Position numbers and translations under genes: made by a program. This document shows positions 41,541 through 51,671 of a DNA stretch of 64,000 nt, piece by piece. The notes under the pieces were generated by a model. The model had not been told where the DNA came from, ran no database searches, and saw only the letters and a program-made list of their open reading frames with translations. Source of the DNA: Sporosarcina sp. BI001-red (GTDB lineage Bacteria; Bacillota; Bacilli; Bacillales_A; Planococcaceae); NCBI RefSeq assembly GCF_003384035.1, contig NZ_QQAK01000010.1, forward strand, positions 434,001-498,000. Direction: 5' to 3'. How positions within the stretch are numbered: the stretch's first letter is position 1; each line of letters begins with the position of its first letter.

Positions 41541-42583
41541 ACAAATACAAGTTATTCATTAAAGAGCACGTACCGTTTCTGTTATTCCAAGTTGTGCTTC
41601 TGCTGTTCATCGTTCTATTGTTTTGGCTTGATGGAGTGCAGGACTGGAGCACTGCAGTCTATGCAATTTTAATGGGAATCATGTTAACGATCGGCTATTT
41701 GCTTGCGAAATTCATCCTACGTCGGTCTTTTTATGAAGTATACGAGCGGGAGCCGGGTCGTATGGAAGATGCGTTAATCGGTCGTCCTCAAACACCGGAG
41801 CATCGAATGACGGCGCAATATATGCGGAAATTGTACAAACTGTATCATAGTGACGTGCAAAAGCTCGATGCTGCACAACATCGGCAATTGCATTTCATTA
41901 ATCAGTGGGTGCATCAGATGAAAACCCCGATTTCGGTCCTTGGACTGCTATTGCAAGAAGAAGAGATCGATCGGAAAAGTTTTCATGAAGAGTTGGACCG
42001 GTTGCAAGATGGGCTGGATGCGGTGCTTGTGAATGCCCGGCTGGAGACGTTTGAAGATGACATGCGAATTGAACGCGTCGTGTTGGAGGATCTTGTTCGA
42101 CAAGTGGTGACGGATCACAAACGATTGTTCATCACAAACAGTGTGTTTCCTGAAATCCATGTGGATCCAGCATTTGTCGTGGCAACCGATCCGAAATGGA
42201 TGAAAATCATACTTGGACAATTCCTCACAAACGCTGTGAAATATACGTTTGAAAAAGGGAAAAAGGTCTACGTGACCACCCACAATACATCTGAAGGAAT
42301 TCGATTGACGGTACAAGACGAAGGAATCGGGATTCCTGAAACCGATGTGAAGCGAGTGACAAGAGCATTTTTCACCGGTGAAAACGGCAGGAAAACGGGT
42401 GAATCGACAGGGATGGGATTGTATATCGCATCTGAAGTGAGCGGGCGGCTCGGGCATACGCTGACAATTGAGTCGAAAGTGGGCGAAGGGACAGCAGTGA
42501 CTGTGTTGTTCTCAAATGGAGAGGCGGTAGAAAACGATGGCACGAAAAATCGTCGAATTGACGGAAGTGACGAAAATTTATGA
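41537..42583 (+). CDS. Intramembrane-sensing histidine kinase (BceS-like)
   Basis: This 348-residue kinase has two closely spaced TM helices (about 12-30 and 38-58) with almost no extracellular loop, the hallmark of BceS-type kinases that read stimulus through their transporter. The phospho-His lies in NQWVHQMKTPISVLGLLL (about residue 124). ATPase boxes are NAVKYTF, DEGIGIP and GMGLYIA. It overlaps both neighbours (4 bp upstream, 47 bp downstream). Confidence 0.92.
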   Translation: MNKYKLFIKEHVPFLLFQVVLLLFIVLLFWLDGVQDWSTAVYAILMGIMLTIGYLLAKFILRRSFYEVYEREPGRMEDALIGRPQTPEHRMTAQYMRKLYKLYHSDVQKLDAAQHRQLHFINQWVHQMKTPISVLGLLLQEEEIDRKSFHEELDRLQDGLDAVLVNARLETFEDDMRIERVVLEDLVRQVVTDHKRLFITNSVFPEIHVDPAFVVATDPKWMKIILGQFLTNAVKYTFEKGKKVYVTTHNTSEGIRLTVQDEGIGIPETDVKRVTRAFFTGENGRKTGESTGMGLYIASEVSGRLGHTLTIESKVGEGTAVTVLFSNGEAVENDGTKNRRIDGSDENL

Positions 42584-43316
42584 AGGCAAAGTGATGCATC
42601 GAGCGTTGAACCGTCTAGATTTTGAGGCGGAACAAGGGGAATTCATCGCCATTATGGGTCCTTCCGGAAGTGGCAAGACGACGTTGCTCAATCTGATATC
42701 AACGATTGACTTGCCGACATACGGCAGAATCGCCGTGAATGGGATTGAACCGGAAACGCTGAATCAGAATGATCTGGCGTTATTCAGAAGACGGAATTTA
42801 GGGTTCGTCTTCCAGACCATTAACTTACTGCAAATGCTCACTGTGGAAGAAAATTTAGTGTTGCCGCTGACGCTCGATCGGGTGGCGGTACCTGAGATGA
42901 AACGAAGAATTGCAGCGCTTGCGGACAAATTGTCATTGAACGAAATTTTATCAAGACGGCCGGATGAGTTATCAGGTGGTCAGGCACAGCGCACTGCTGT
43001 CGGACGTGCATTGATTCACGAACCGGAACTAATTTTAGCGGACGAACCGACCGGAAATCTCGACTCGAAATCTGCACGGGATGTATTGGAATTATTATCG
43101 AAAATTAATAAAACCGCAGGCACAACGATTATTATGGTGACACACGATCCGCTTGCTGCCAGTTATTGTGATCGTGTGTTGTTCATCAAAGATGGCGAGT
43201 TTTTCAATGAACTATACAAAGACGAACAGCGCCGGACATTTTTTCAGCAGATTTTGAACGTGCTGTCATTGCTCGGAGGGAACGTTAATGACCTTTCGTC
43301 AGTTCGCATACCGTAA
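42537..43316 (+). CDS. ABC transporter ATPase (BceA-like)
   Basis: This 259-residue ATPase belongs to the MacB/LolD/BceA type. Walker A GPSGSGKTTLLN, Q-loop region FVFQTINLLQMLT, signature LSGGQAQRTAVGRAL and Walker B LILADEPTGNLDS are complete. It pairs with the FtsX-type permease that follows and is probably part of a peptide-antibiotic detoxification complex. The start lies within bceS and its end overlaps the permease start by 29 bp. Confidence 0.94.
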   Translation: MARKIVELTEVTKIYEGKVMHRALNRLDFEAEQGEFIAIMGPSGSGKTTLLNLISTIDLPTYGRIAVNGIEPETLNQNDLALFRRRNLGFVFQTINLLQMLTVEENLVLPLTLDRVAVPEMKRRIAALADKLSLNEILSRRPDELSGGQAQRTAVGRALIHEPELILADEPTGNLDSKSARDVLELLSKINKTAGTTIIMVTHDPLAASYCDRVLFIKDGEFFNELYKDEQRRTFFQQILNVLSLLGGNVNDLSSVRIP

Positions 43317-45222
43317 TGTCGTTCGGAATCGACGCATTTACGCAGCATTCTTCATGGCCAGTGCGTTTTCAGTTATGGTATTTTTCCTCTATTCGATGCT
43401 GTTATTCCACCCTGCGATGGAAGAAGGATTTGTGCAGGAAATTGCGTCCACCGGGATGATGGTCGCAGAATTTGTGTTGTTCATCTTCTCCCTGTTTTTC
43501 TTGTTTTACTCGATGCGAGCGTTTTTACAAGCCCGTACAAAAGAGTTCGGCATTTTGCTGTTACTAGGCATGGCAAGAAGTCAGCTTCAGCGACTCATCT
43601 TTCTTGAAACGATGCTGATCGGTGGGGTCGCGATCATTGCTGGAACGTTTCTTGGATTTATGTTCTCAAAATTCTTCTTGATGATTGTGAGGGAACTCAT
43701 CCAAGTTCCAACGCTCCCCCTGTACTTCACATGGCAACCATTTGTGCTGACAGTCGGTAGCTTTGCAAGTGTATTTGTCATCATTTCTTTGCTCGCACCG
43801 ATGTTCATCCGCACGGGGGAAGTATACGATTTGTTGCAAGGGGAAGTGGCTGAGCAAGATGCGTATTCGACGTCGAAATGGCGAGCACTTGCTGGGATTG
43901 TGTTGCTCGCAGCAACGTATACGATGGCGGTGTATGCCACGAATACATATGTCATCCGCGTCATCTTTTTGTTGCCGGCAGCAGCGGTGATTGGAACGTA
44001 TTTCTTCTTTAGCGATTCTTTCCCGTATATGATTCAGCTTTTCCGAGCGCGAAAACGTCTTTATTGGCGACCCTTCTGGCTGTTATCTCTATCTGAAGGC
44101 GTTGTACGACTGAAAGAGAATGCGCGTATGTTCTTCATCGTCACAATGGTGTCAACGCTTGCGTTTATGTCCGTCGGCTTACTCGCGTCTCTCACATCGT
44201 TTGCAAACCAATACCGTGAGATCAACCCTTTAGGACTCGTCTATAAAAGTTATCCCGGTAATGTGCTGGAGCAAATTCACATTCGTGAGCTGACAGACGA
44301 GTTGAACGAAAAAGAGATTGATTACAACGTGGTCGCATTCCAGGTGCTAGAGCAAAAATCCTCATTCACCGATATGAACGTGTCAATCGTTCGTCTGTCG
44401 AACATTAACGCACTCGGCTATACGTTTGGCTATCCTGCAGTTGACGTAAAAGATGGAGAAGCACTCTTTTTGCCTCAGTCCGTATCTTCCTACCAACAAT
44501 TGAAAGAACGCACTGTCAAAACTTCATTGGAAAAAAGCGGTCTGAAGGTGAATATATCGGGAGCGTACCCACACCAGGTATTTCCGCCGAATGCAATCGG
44601 CGCCAATGTGATTATTGTCTCAGACGCGGATTTTGAACGGATACTGATGGGGGAAGGCGGCGGGGAATCCTCGTTGTTCCGCTATTATGCTTTCAACATC
44701 GCAGACTGGCAACAGACGAAAGATATTGGGCGTGGGCTCCATCAAGACGAAGTACAATCCATGTTACTAGGCGCGGAATCCGGAACGCTGTTTTCGTTCG
44801 GTAATCCGGGCTTAAACTATTCCATCATCCGCACGACATTCTCGTTGTTGCTATTCATGGGATTAATGCTCGCCGCAGTGTTGTTCCTCGCTGCAGGTAG
44901 TTTCGTCTATTTCCGTTTGTATACAACGCTTGACCGTGACCGCAGACAATTTGACGTGTTACGCCGCATGGGGATTACGGATAAAGAATTGAAAAAGATT
45001 GTGAATCGACAATTACTCCCCCAGTTCTTCATTCCGTGGGGAGTGGCATTCGTGCATAGTGCGTTTGCATTCCTAGCGCTTCAAGTCATATGGGATGCAC
45101 TCGCAGAAATTTCAATCGCAAAAGAGTTGACGCTTGTGTTAGGTGGGTTCGCGGTCTTACAGATCTCTTATTTCTACCTCATACGCTGGCGTTACCTCTC
45201 CCACATTCGGACACCGGAATAA
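43288..45222 (+). CDS. FtsX-type ABC permease (BceB-like)
   Basis: This 644-residue membrane protein has about ten TM helices and one large extracellular domain (about residues 310-510) between TM7 and TM8, the BceB topology. That domain senses the peptide in characterised systems. Two FtsX-like segments are seen, at about 60-170 and 520-635 (RRMGITDKELKKIVNRQLLP). CGGAGGGAACG precedes the ATG. The end lies in its own terminator. The drug recognised cannot be read from sequence. Confidence 0.93.
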   Translation: MTFRQFAYRNVVRNRRIYAAFFMASAFSVMVFFLYSMLLFHPAMEEGFVQEIASTGMMVAEFVLFIFSLFFLFYSMRAFLQARTKEFGILLLLGMARSQLQRLIFLETMLIGGVAIIAGTFLGFMFSKFFLMIVRELIQVPTLPLYFTWQPFVLTVGSFASVFVIISLLAPMFIRTGEVYDLLQGEVAEQDAYSTSKWRALAGIVLLAATYTMAVYATNTYVIRVIFLLPAAAVIGTYFFFSDSFPYMIQLFRARKRLYWRPFWLLSLSEGVVRLKENARMFFIVTMVSTLAFMSVGLLASLTSFANQYREINPLGLVYKSYPGNVLEQIHIRELTDELNEKEIDYNVVAFQVLEQKSSFTDMNVSIVRLSNINALGYTFGYPAVDVKDGEALFLPQSVSSYQQLKERTVKTSLEKSGLKVNISGAYPHQVFPPNAIGANVIIVSDADFERILMGEGGGESSLFRYYAFNIADWQQTKDIGRGLHQDEVQSMLLGAESGTLFSFGNPGLNYSIIRTTFSLLLFMGLMLAAVLFLAAGSFVYFRLYTTLDRDRRQFDVLRRMGITDKELKKIVNRQLLPQFFIPWGVAFVHSAFAFLALQVIWDALAEISIAKELTLVLGGFAVLQISYFYLIRWRYLSHIRTPE

Positions 45223-45239
45223 TCTCCGGTGTCTTTTAT
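45210..45239 (+). terminator. Terminator of the bce-like operon
   Basis: GACACCGGA / TCCGGTGTC around a loop that contains the permease stop, then TTTTATT. Confidence 0.85.
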
Positions 45240-45287
45240 TATTGCGATAAAATAGTTGGAAGTTAAAATGTCGTAAAATAAAGGCTA

Positions 45288-45316
45288 TTGAATTATTTAA
45301 ATTTTTCTTATATACT
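45288..45316 (+). promoter_or_regulatory. SigmaA promoter of lcfB
   Basis: TTGAAT (45288-45293), 17-bp spacer, TATACT (45311-45316). Transcription would begin near 45323. Confidence 0.75.
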
Positions 45317-45330
45317 AATAGTTGATGATA

Positions 45331-45350
45331 ATGAATGACTATTCATTCAA
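45331..45350 (+). promoter_or_regulatory. FadR operator of lcfB
   Basis: ATGAATGACTATTCATTCAA fits the B. subtilis FadR consensus WTGAATGAMTANTCATTCAW at every position. It lies just downstream of the predicted start point, so bound FadR would block transcription until long-chain acyl-CoA relieves it. Confidence 0.85.
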
Positions 45351-45370
45351 TAACGAAGGGTGGCAAACCG

Positions 45371-46924
45371 ATGAATTTAGTAGAAAGAGTCCGTGCAACC
45401 GCTAAATCTCAGCCTGGAAAAACAGCTTATCACTTCACAGGCAAGGATACCTCTTACGCAGAATTTGACCAATCAGTCGCACAATTTGCATCCGCTTTAC
45501 AAGACTTAGGGGTGAACAAAGGCGATCACGTCGCGTTATTACTCGGCAATACGCCACACTTTCTTATTTCGCTATACGCAACAATGCGTTTAGGGGCGAC
45601 TGCAATTCCAGTCAATCCAATCTACTCGCCAGACGAAATCTCGTATATTTTGCAAGATAGCGATGCAAAAGTGGTGATTGCGCTCGAACAGTTACTACCA
45701 CTCGTTGAAGCAGCTGCTGTTCAACTTCCAGCGGTCGAGCACTATATTGTTTGTGAGACGACTGAAGAGACTAGTGAGAAAGTGCATGCGTTATCTGAGG
45801 CGGCAAAAGCGAAAACGCATCTATTCACACAACTAGTAGCAAGTGGTAAGCCGGACATGGAGCCAGTTGCAGTAGATGAAAATGAAACCGCTATCATTTT
45901 GTATACGTCTGGAACGACAGGACGTCCAAAAGGTGCCATGCTGACACACCGAAACTTGTATTCAAATGCTAGTGACGTTGGAGAATACCTTGGCTTTTCG
46001 TCAAGCGATCGAGTTGTCGCAACGCTGCCGGTGTTCCACGTATTCGCACTGACGGTGGTTGTAAACGCACCTCTCGTCAAAGGTGCAACGATTGTCCTGA
46101 TGCCAAGATTCAGTCCAGCTGAAGTGTTCAAAGCTGTAAAAGAACAGCAGGCGACAATCTTTGCGGGTGTGCCAACGATGTACAACTTCATGGTGCAATA
46201 TCCAGACGCGAAGCGTGAAGACTTTTCATCGATTCGACTCGCGATTTCAGGCGGGTCATCCCTTCCAGTTGCGCTACTTGAAAACTTCGAAGAAAAATTC
46301 CAAGTGAAAGTGTCGGAAGGTTATGGTTTGTCAGAAGCGTCTCCCGTGACGTGTTTTAATCCGCTCGATCGGGAACGTGTTCCGGGTTCAATCGGAACGT
46401 CAATCTTGAATGTGAAGAATAAAGTCGTCGATGAGCTTGGAGATGAAGTGCCTGCCGGACAAGTTGGTGAGCTCATTGTCCAAGGCGACAATGTCATGAA
46501 AGGCTACTATAAAATGCCTGAAGAATCAGCCGCCGCTCTTCGCAATGGATGGTTGTATACGGGAGACCTCGCTAGGAAAGATGAGAATGGCTACTTCTAT
46601 ATCGTCGATCGGAAGAAAGATTTGATCATCGTAGGCGGATACAACGTCTACCCGCGCGAAGTCGAAGAAGTGTTGTTCACGCATCATGACTTAGTCGAAG
46701 CAGCAGTGCTCGGCGTACCGGATCCAGATTTCGGTGAAGAGGTACTTGCGTATGTGGTCGCAAAAGAAGGAGCCCATGTGACTGAACAACAGCTGATCGA
46801 GTTCTGTGAGAAACGTCTCGCCAAGTACAAAGTACCAAAGCACATCGAGTTTTTGGATGAATTGCCAAAGAATACGACAGGGAAAATTTTGCGTCGTTCC
46901 CTGAAGGATTATGTGAAAGCTTGA
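45371..46924 (+). CDS. lcfB: Long-chain fatty acid-CoA ligase
   Basis: This 517-residue adenylate-forming enzyme activates fatty acids for beta-oxidation. The P-loop is [20 protein letters not shown], followed by [28 protein letters not shown] and catalytic Lys in [13 protein letters not shown]. The frame opens at 45335 inside the FadR site; ATG 45371 is preferred (GAAGGG upstream, normal N-terminus). The gene is the counterpart of B. subtilis lcfB (yhfL), a known FadR target, and lies near lplJ there too. Confidence 0.92.
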   Translation: MNLVERVRATAKSQPGKTAYHFTGKDTSYAEFDQSVAQFASALQDLGVNKGDHVALLLGNTPHFLISLYATMRLGATAIPVNPIYSPDEISYILQDSDAKVVIALEQLLPLVEAAAVQLPAVEHYIVCETTEETSEKVHALSEAAKAKTHLFTQLVASGKPDMEPVAVDENETAIILYTSGTTGRPKGAMLTHRNLYSNASDVGEYLGFSSSDRVVATLPVFHVFALTVVVNAPLVKGATIVLMPRFSPAEVFKAVKEQQATIFAGVPTMYNFMVQYPDAKREDFSSIRLAISGGSSLPVALLENFEEKFQVKVSEGYGLSEASPVTCFNPLDRERVPGSIGTSILNVKNKVVDELGDEVPAGQVGELIVQGDNVMKGYYKMPEESAAALRNGWLYTGDLARKDENGYFYIVDRKKDLIIVGGYNVYPREVEEVLFTHHDLVEAAVLGVPDPDFGEEVLAYVVAKEGAHVTEQQLIEFCEKRLAKYKVPKHIEFLDELPKNTTGKILRRSLKDYVKA

Positions 46925-46941
46925 ATTATAGGGAGAGACAG

Positions 46942-46976
46942 CAGAGGATGCGGACGCATCCTCTGTTTTATTTTTT
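46942..46976 (+). terminator. Terminator of lcfB
   Basis: CAGAGGATGCG / CGCATCCTCTG 11-bp stem, 2-base loop on paper (fraying likely), T-rich tail. Confidence 0.88.
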
Positions 46977-46980
46977 CGAC

Positions 46981-47253
46981 GAGGAACCCGCCCGTTCCCG
47001 AGGGCAACCCGCTCGTTTCGTCGAGGAACCCGCCCGTTCCCGAGGACGACCCGCTCATTTCGACGAGGAACCCGCCCGTTCCCGAGGACAACCCGCTCAT
47101 TTCGCCGAGGAACCCGCCCGTTGCCGAGGGCAACCCGCTCGTTTCGACGAGGAACCCGCCCGTTCCCTAAGGCAACCCGCTCGTTTCGTCGAGGAACCCG
47201 CCCGTTCCCGAGGCCAACCCGCTCGTTTCGATGAGGAACCCGCTCGTTTCCAC
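46981..47253. repeat. Array 2: thirteen 21-bp units
   Basis: Thirteen contiguous 21-bp units start 5 bp after the lcfB terminator. Two unit types alternate: GAGGAACCCGCCCGTTCCCG-A and GGGCAACCCGCTCGTTTCG-TC (21 bp each). All share the core ACCCGC(C/T)CGTT, with a few point changes. GC content is much higher than in the flanks. Because 21 is a multiple of three, several frames stay open, but no start, ribosome site or family supports a protein. The ACCCGCTCGTTTC core recurs in reverse at 54186-54671. Confidence 0.92.
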
Positions 47254-47595
47254 CAACAACCAACCCACTCCTGCGGCAAACTACCTTCTTGAACCCATCC
47301 CCAAGCTCGCGTCCAATAAACTTTTCCCAAATTCAAAACAAGACCAAACTTAATTTGTGTGCTCCGCTTCGCTACGCATTTAGGGACGGGAAATGAGGGA
47401 AGCTAGATGTCTCTAGGGAACGCGCCAATATTCTCAGTTAATCACTGGATTCGAACGGGTAAGCTCTCAAAATCCCCTCGAATAATCGCCACCTAAAATT
47501 TCAGAAAAATTAAAGTTAACACACTTGTCAAAACTCATGTCATTAATGTCGATATAAACAATATATACTAGAAGTAGGAAAATGGGGGGTGCCTT
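47254..47595. other. Intergenic region of about 340 bp
   Basis: No gene or hairpin is evident in the first 270 bp. The end contains the sigmaD-type promoter of the next chemoreceptor. Confidence 0.4.
47529..47555 (+). promoter_or_regulatory. SigmaD-type promoter of the chemoreceptor gene
   Basis: CAAA (47529-47532), 15 bp, GTCGATAT (47548-47555), against the consensus TAAA-N15-GCCGATAT. It lies 40 bp before the start codon. Confidence 0.7.
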
Positions 47596-49305
47596 ATGAA
47601 GAAGTCGGTGAAAGGGAAATTGAACGTTGTGTTCGGAACCATTTTGGTCTTGATACTCATCCTTGGAAGTATAGGGGTGTTCAGTTCGTACAGATTGAAT
47701 GCGAACACAAAGGCGATTAATGAAGGGGTTCTGCCGAAGGTTCAATACAACAATGACTTGGAGCAAACTGTGCAGCAGATTTTGAGTAATATGCAGCGTC
47801 ATCTCGTGTCAAAAGACCGGCCATTTGAAGAGAAGTATGAAGCGGAAATTGCTACGAATCAAGAAGAGCTGAAAGCGACTGAAATGGCTTACGAAAAAGT
47901 ACTTGAATCTGATGAACAACAAGCATTCGACGTGGTTCAAACCCAACTAGATACATACAACAGTCAAATCAATGACTTGCTGAAAATGAGCGCGGCGGGA
48001 AATAAACAAGAAGCGATTCAAAAATCCTATGAAACCGGGATTACAATCGATGCCATCAGAGAAGATCTTCTTGAACTTGAGAAGACACATAAGAACGAGC
48101 TAAATGCAATTGAAGAAGAAGGAAAAGCCTTATACTTAAGCGTTTTAATTACAATGATTGTCGGTGCCGTTCTGGGTCTGGTGATCGCAGGGCTCGGTAT
48201 AAGTTACTTGCAACGTAAAATCCAAATGCCGATTACGATGATTACGAATCGTATGAATGCGATGGCAGAAGGCAAACTGACCTTTGAACCGCTCTCAGTT
48301 GGCGATCCGGATGAAATCGGTCAGTTGACACAAGATGCGAACACGCTCTCTGACAACTTGTATCGGATTGTATCGGAGCTACAGACATCGATTTCGACAA
48401 TTGCATCGACGTCCGGGGAATTGAGCGCTAGTTCGGATGAAACCGCTCAAGCATCCACCCAAATTACAGAGGACATTGTCGACATTTCAGAAGGTTCATC
48501 CGAACAAATGGAACATACGCGTTCCACGACGACGATTGTCAAAGAAATTACGCTAGGTATGGAACAGACTTCGACCGCCATTCATAAAGTGTCGGATTTA
48601 GCAATTTCAACAACGGAAGAAACACACAACGGGGCAGCTGTTATGGAGAAGACCGTTCAAAAAATTGAGCAAGTCCAAACATCGACGGATCATACTGCGA
48701 GTGTAGTAAACGAGCTTTCCAAGAAGTCTGAGGATATCGGGAGTATCGTTGCGCTCATAACCAACATTGCAGGTCAGACGAATTTGCTGGCGTTGAATGC
48801 ATCGATTGAAGCAGCGCGTGCTGGTGAACATGGAAAAGGGTTCGCAGTCGTTGCGGGTGAAGTCGGGAAGTTGGCGTCGGAGTCTGCAAAAGCGGCTAGT
48901 GAAATCAACCGTTTGATCGAAGAGATTCAGATGGAAGTGAAGGGTGTCCAGCAGGCGACGGCAGTGACGAAGTCGAATGTTGCGGAAGGATTGACGATGG
49001 CGAATGATTCGGGAAATCGTTTCCGGGAGATCGCGAAAATGATTGGTGAGGTGTCGGCGCAGACGGAAGAGGTGTCTGCGATTAGTGAGGAGATAACCGC
49101 GAGTACGCATTCGATGGAGGCACTTGTTGGTCAGGTGGCGGAGTTGTCAGAGCGGTCTGAAGGAAGTGCGCAGAATATTGTGGCGGCTGCAGAGGAGCAG
49201 AATGCGACGATGGAGGAGATTTCAGCGAGTGCGCATGTGTTGAGTGATATGGCGGAGTCGTTGAAGGTAATGATTGATGTGTTTGAGTTGGAGACTGGAA
49301 GATAG
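47596..49305 (+). CDS. Methyl-accepting chemotaxis protein
   Basis: This 569-residue chemoreceptor has TM1 at about 10-31, an extracellular four-helix-bundle type sensor (about 32-175), TM2 at about 177-198, HAMP and a signalling domain. The hairpin tip is [20 protein letters not shown] (about 393-412). GGGGGGTG precedes the ATG and a sigmaD-type promoter lies upstream, so expression should follow the flagellar late genes. The last 300 bp or so prefer G-ending codons (TCG, GCG, TTG, GAG) more than the rest. Confidence 0.94.
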   Translation: MKKSVKGKLNVVFGTILVLILILGSIGVFSSYRLNANTKAINEGVLPKVQYNNDLEQTVQQILSNMQRHLVSKDRPFEEKYEAEIATNQEELKATEMAYEKVLESDEQQAFDVVQTQLDTYNSQINDLLKMSAAGNKQEAIQKSYETGITIDAIREDLLELEKTHKNELNAIEEEGKALYLSVLITMIVGAVLGLVIAGLGISYLQRKIQMPITMITNRMNAMAEGKLTFEPLSVGDPDEIGQLTQDANTLSDNLYRIVSELQTSISTIASTSGELSASSDETAQASTQITEDIVDISEGSSEQMEHTRSTTTIVKEITLGMEQTSTAIHKVSDLAISTTEETHNGAAVMEKTVQKIEQVQTSTDHTASVVNELSKKSEDIGSIVALITNIAGQTNLLALNASIEAARAGEHGKGFAVVAGEVGKLASESAKAASEINRLIEEIQMEVKGVQQATAVTKSNVAEGLTMANDSGNRFREIAKMIGEVSAQTEEVSAISEEITASTHSMEALVGQVAELSERSEGSAQNIVAAAEEQNATMEEISASAHVLSDMAESLKVMIDVFELETGR

Positions 49306-49313
49306 TAGACAGG

Positions 49314-49492
49314 AGTTGATTTGCACTTCATGCGGACGCTTTCCGCGGGCTTGATCTCAGCAAATCGAACCACAAAGAGTTCGATTTGCCTTAATTTCTG
49401 AGTTCTTTACAGAAATTAAGGCAGCGGACTTCTCCAGGGTCTTCGATCTTCGCTGATCCGCAGGAGTCGCCGCATTACGTTTCAATCAACGG
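49314..49492. repeat. Dispersed palindromic element, copy B (with nested hairpins)
   Basis: Opposite orientation to copy A: GAGTTGATTTGC at the left, GCGGACGCTTTCCGCGGGC, then CAGGGTCTTCGATCTTCGC, CCGCAGGAGTCGCCGC and TTTCAATCAACGG at the right. The centre holds two perfect hairpins: CAAATCGAA/TTCGATTTG (9 bp) and CCTTAATTTCTG/CAGAAATTAAGG (12 bp), absent from the other copies. It fills most of the gap between the chemoreceptor and the peptidase gene. Confidence 0.8.
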
Positions 49493-49631
49493 CGATTGTG
49501 GGACTTCGGATTCCTACACAAACGGGTGGGAGAGAAAAAAAGCCAAAGCCAAAAATGCATAGAAAAAGTTGCGATAATAAAAGGGAAAGTCTTCCGGGTG
49601 TCGAAATAGATGGCATTAGGGAGGAATGAAA

Positions 49632-51611
49632 ATGACAGCAAAACAGATGGTTCAACAGGAAGACTTGTTTAAATTGAAGTCAGTGACGAATCCGGTGTTG
49701 TCTCCGGATGCCTCGCAAGCGGTGTTTATTGTGACGCAGATCGATCAGGAAGAGAATGCATATCATGCGCATTTGCATCATCTTGATATGGAGTCTGGTA
49801 GTTCGGCTCAATGGACGTATGGGAAAGAACGAGTGTCCCAGCCCCAATGGTCACCGGACGGGAGCCAAGTTGCGTTTTTGTCGACGCGAGAAGAGAAGAA
49901 CCAACTCTATGTCATGTACGTAGCTGGTGGGGAAGCGCGTAAGCTGACAGAATATGAGACGGGCGTGAACAGCTTCCTGTGGTCGCCATGCGGTAAGAAA
50001 GTCTGGCTGACGAGTACATTAGAAGACGGAAAAACGTTTACGGATAAAGAAGAGAAGGACGAGAAGAAGTTGCCTGAAGCGCTCCGCGTTACGACGATGA
50101 AATATAAAGCGGATGGGGCAGGCTTTGTGAAAGAGGATCGTCATTCGCAAATTGGATGTCTCAATCTTGAAACAGAAGAAATTACAGCATTCACAGAAGA
50201 ACCTTTCCATCATTCATTACAAACAGTTTCACATTGTGGCAAAAAACTCGTCATCGGTGTCAACCGAGCTGAAAACAAAGACTTCGACTTCCGTCAGCCT
50301 TTGGCGATTGTGGATGTCGAAACGAAAGAAGAAACAGTTCTTGCCGATGAACAAGGCTATTTTGGCGGTGCAACTTTCTCAGAAGACGATCGCTATATCG
50401 CATATGGTGGATCGGACCGGACGTTTGAAAACGCAACCCACTCTGAGCTATATGTCTATGACTGTGAAAACAAGTCGACACTTAATCTGACAGAAGCACT
50501 CGATGCACCAATTGGTGACGCGGTTGTCGCAGATCATCAGCAAGGACCTAATCCACCTGAAGCGGTTTGGACGGAAGGGAACTACTTGTACTTCCAAGTG
50601 ACGACAATGGGCGATGTGCGCTTGTACTTCGCAGATTTAGAAGGCAGTCTGTACCCTGCAACGCCAGAGTCGGAGCATGTCTATGACTATGATGTCTCAA
50701 AAAATGGTCAGTTCGCACTCGCTGCAATCAGTGATCCAGTGAATCCAGGAGAATTGTACCGTATTGATATTTCAACGGGTGAACGGAAAGCAATGACTTC
50801 GTTCAATGAAACCTATGTGGCAGAAACGATTCTCGTACAGCCTGAAACGGTTCATCTGGAAGGTGTTGGCGGTTTCGATGTTCATGGTTGGATCATGAAA
50901 CCCGCAAACTACAAAGAGGGAACCCAATATCCTCTCGTTGTGAATATTCATGGAGGTCCGCACGCGATGTACGGCAACTCATTCTTCCACGAAATGCAAG
51001 TACTCGCAGCACAAGGGTGGGGTGTTCTGTACATCAATCCACGTGGCAGTCATGGCTACAGTCAAGCCTTTGTCGACGCAGTACGCGGCGATTATGGTGG
51101 TGGTGATTACCAGGACATTATGGATGCACTTGACAACGCTTTAAACAAACACGACTGGATCGACAAAGACCGACTCGGCGTGACAGGCGGAAGCTATGGT
51201 GGCTTCATGACGAACTGGATCGTCGGACACACCAACCGTTTCAAAGCGGCGGTTACACAACGTTCCATCTCCAACTGGATCAGTTTCTTCGGCGTGTCGG
51301 ATATTGGTTATTACTTCAGTGACTGGCAGATCAAGGCGGACATGACGGATGTCGATACATTATGGAAGCATTCGCCGCTGAACTATGCAGGAAACGTGAC
51401 AACGCCGCTGCTCATTCTTCATTCGGAAAATGATTTGCGCTGTCCGATTGAACAAGCTGAACAGTTGTACATCACTTTGAAAAGCATGAAGAAGGAAACA
51501 GAGTTCGTGCGGTTCCCTGAATCTGACCACAACTTGTCCCGCACAGGAAAACCTAACTTGCGGATCACGCGCTTGAACGAGTTGACTGGCTGGTTCGAAA
51601 AGTATTTATGA
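49632..51611 (+). CDS. S9-family peptidase (acylaminoacyl-peptidase type)
   Basis: This 659-residue cytoplasmic serine peptidase has an N-terminal beta-propeller (about 1-400; WSPDGSQVAF and WSPCGKKVWL blades) followed by an alpha/beta hydrolase domain. The nucleophile is in GVTGGSYGGFMTNW (about residue 518), Asp in LLILHSENDLRCPIEQ and His in ESDHNLSRTG. This matches YuxL-like enzymes that clip short or acylated peptides. ATG 49626 and 49632 are both in frame; the second is better spaced from AGGGAGGA. Confidence 0.92.
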   Translation: MTAKQMVQQEDLFKLKSVTNPVLSPDASQAVFIVTQIDQEENAYHAHLHHLDMESGSSAQWTYGKERVSQPQWSPDGSQVAFLSTREEKNQLYVMYVAGGEARKLTEYETGVNSFLWSPCGKKVWLTSTLEDGKTFTDKEEKDEKKLPEALRVTTMKYKADGAGFVKEDRHSQIGCLNLETEEITAFTEEPFHHSLQTVSHCGKKLVIGVNRAENKDFDFRQPLAIVDVETKEETVLADEQGYFGGATFSEDDRYIAYGGSDRTFENATHSELYVYDCENKSTLNLTEALDAPIGDAVVADHQQGPNPPEAVWTEGNYLYFQVTTMGDVRLYFADLEGSLYPATPESEHVYDYDVSKNGQFALAAISDPVNPGELYRIDISTGERKAMTSFNETYVAETILVQPETVHLEGVGGFDVHGWIMKPANYKEGTQYPLVVNIHGGPHAMYGNSFFHEMQVLAAQGWGVLYINPRGSHGYSQAFVDAVRGDYGGGDYQDIMDALDNALNKHDWIDKDRLGVTGGSYGGFMTNWIVGHTNRFKAAVTQRSISNWISFFGVSDIGYYFSDWQIKADMTDVDTLWKHSPLNYAGNVTTPLLILHSENDLRCPIEQAEQLYITLKSMKKETEFVRFPESDHNLSRTGKPNLRITRLNELTGWFEKYL

Positions 51612-51620
51612 CAAAGTAAA

Positions 51621-51654
51621 ACGCCTGTCCCGGGGGAGGGGACAGGCGTTTTTT
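51621..51654 (+). terminator. Terminator of the S9 peptidase gene
   Basis: ACGCCTGTCC / GGACAGGCGT 10-bp stem and T run. Confidence 0.9.
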
Positions 51655-51671
51655 GCGAGGAGGGATTCGGG

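Noticed and set aside
46691..47336. Open frames on both strands across the 46.98-47.25 kb array (EEPARSRGQPARF-type repeats)
   Set aside because: Same artefact of a period divisible by three; they begin inside the lcfB terminator or lcfB itself and lack ribosome sites.
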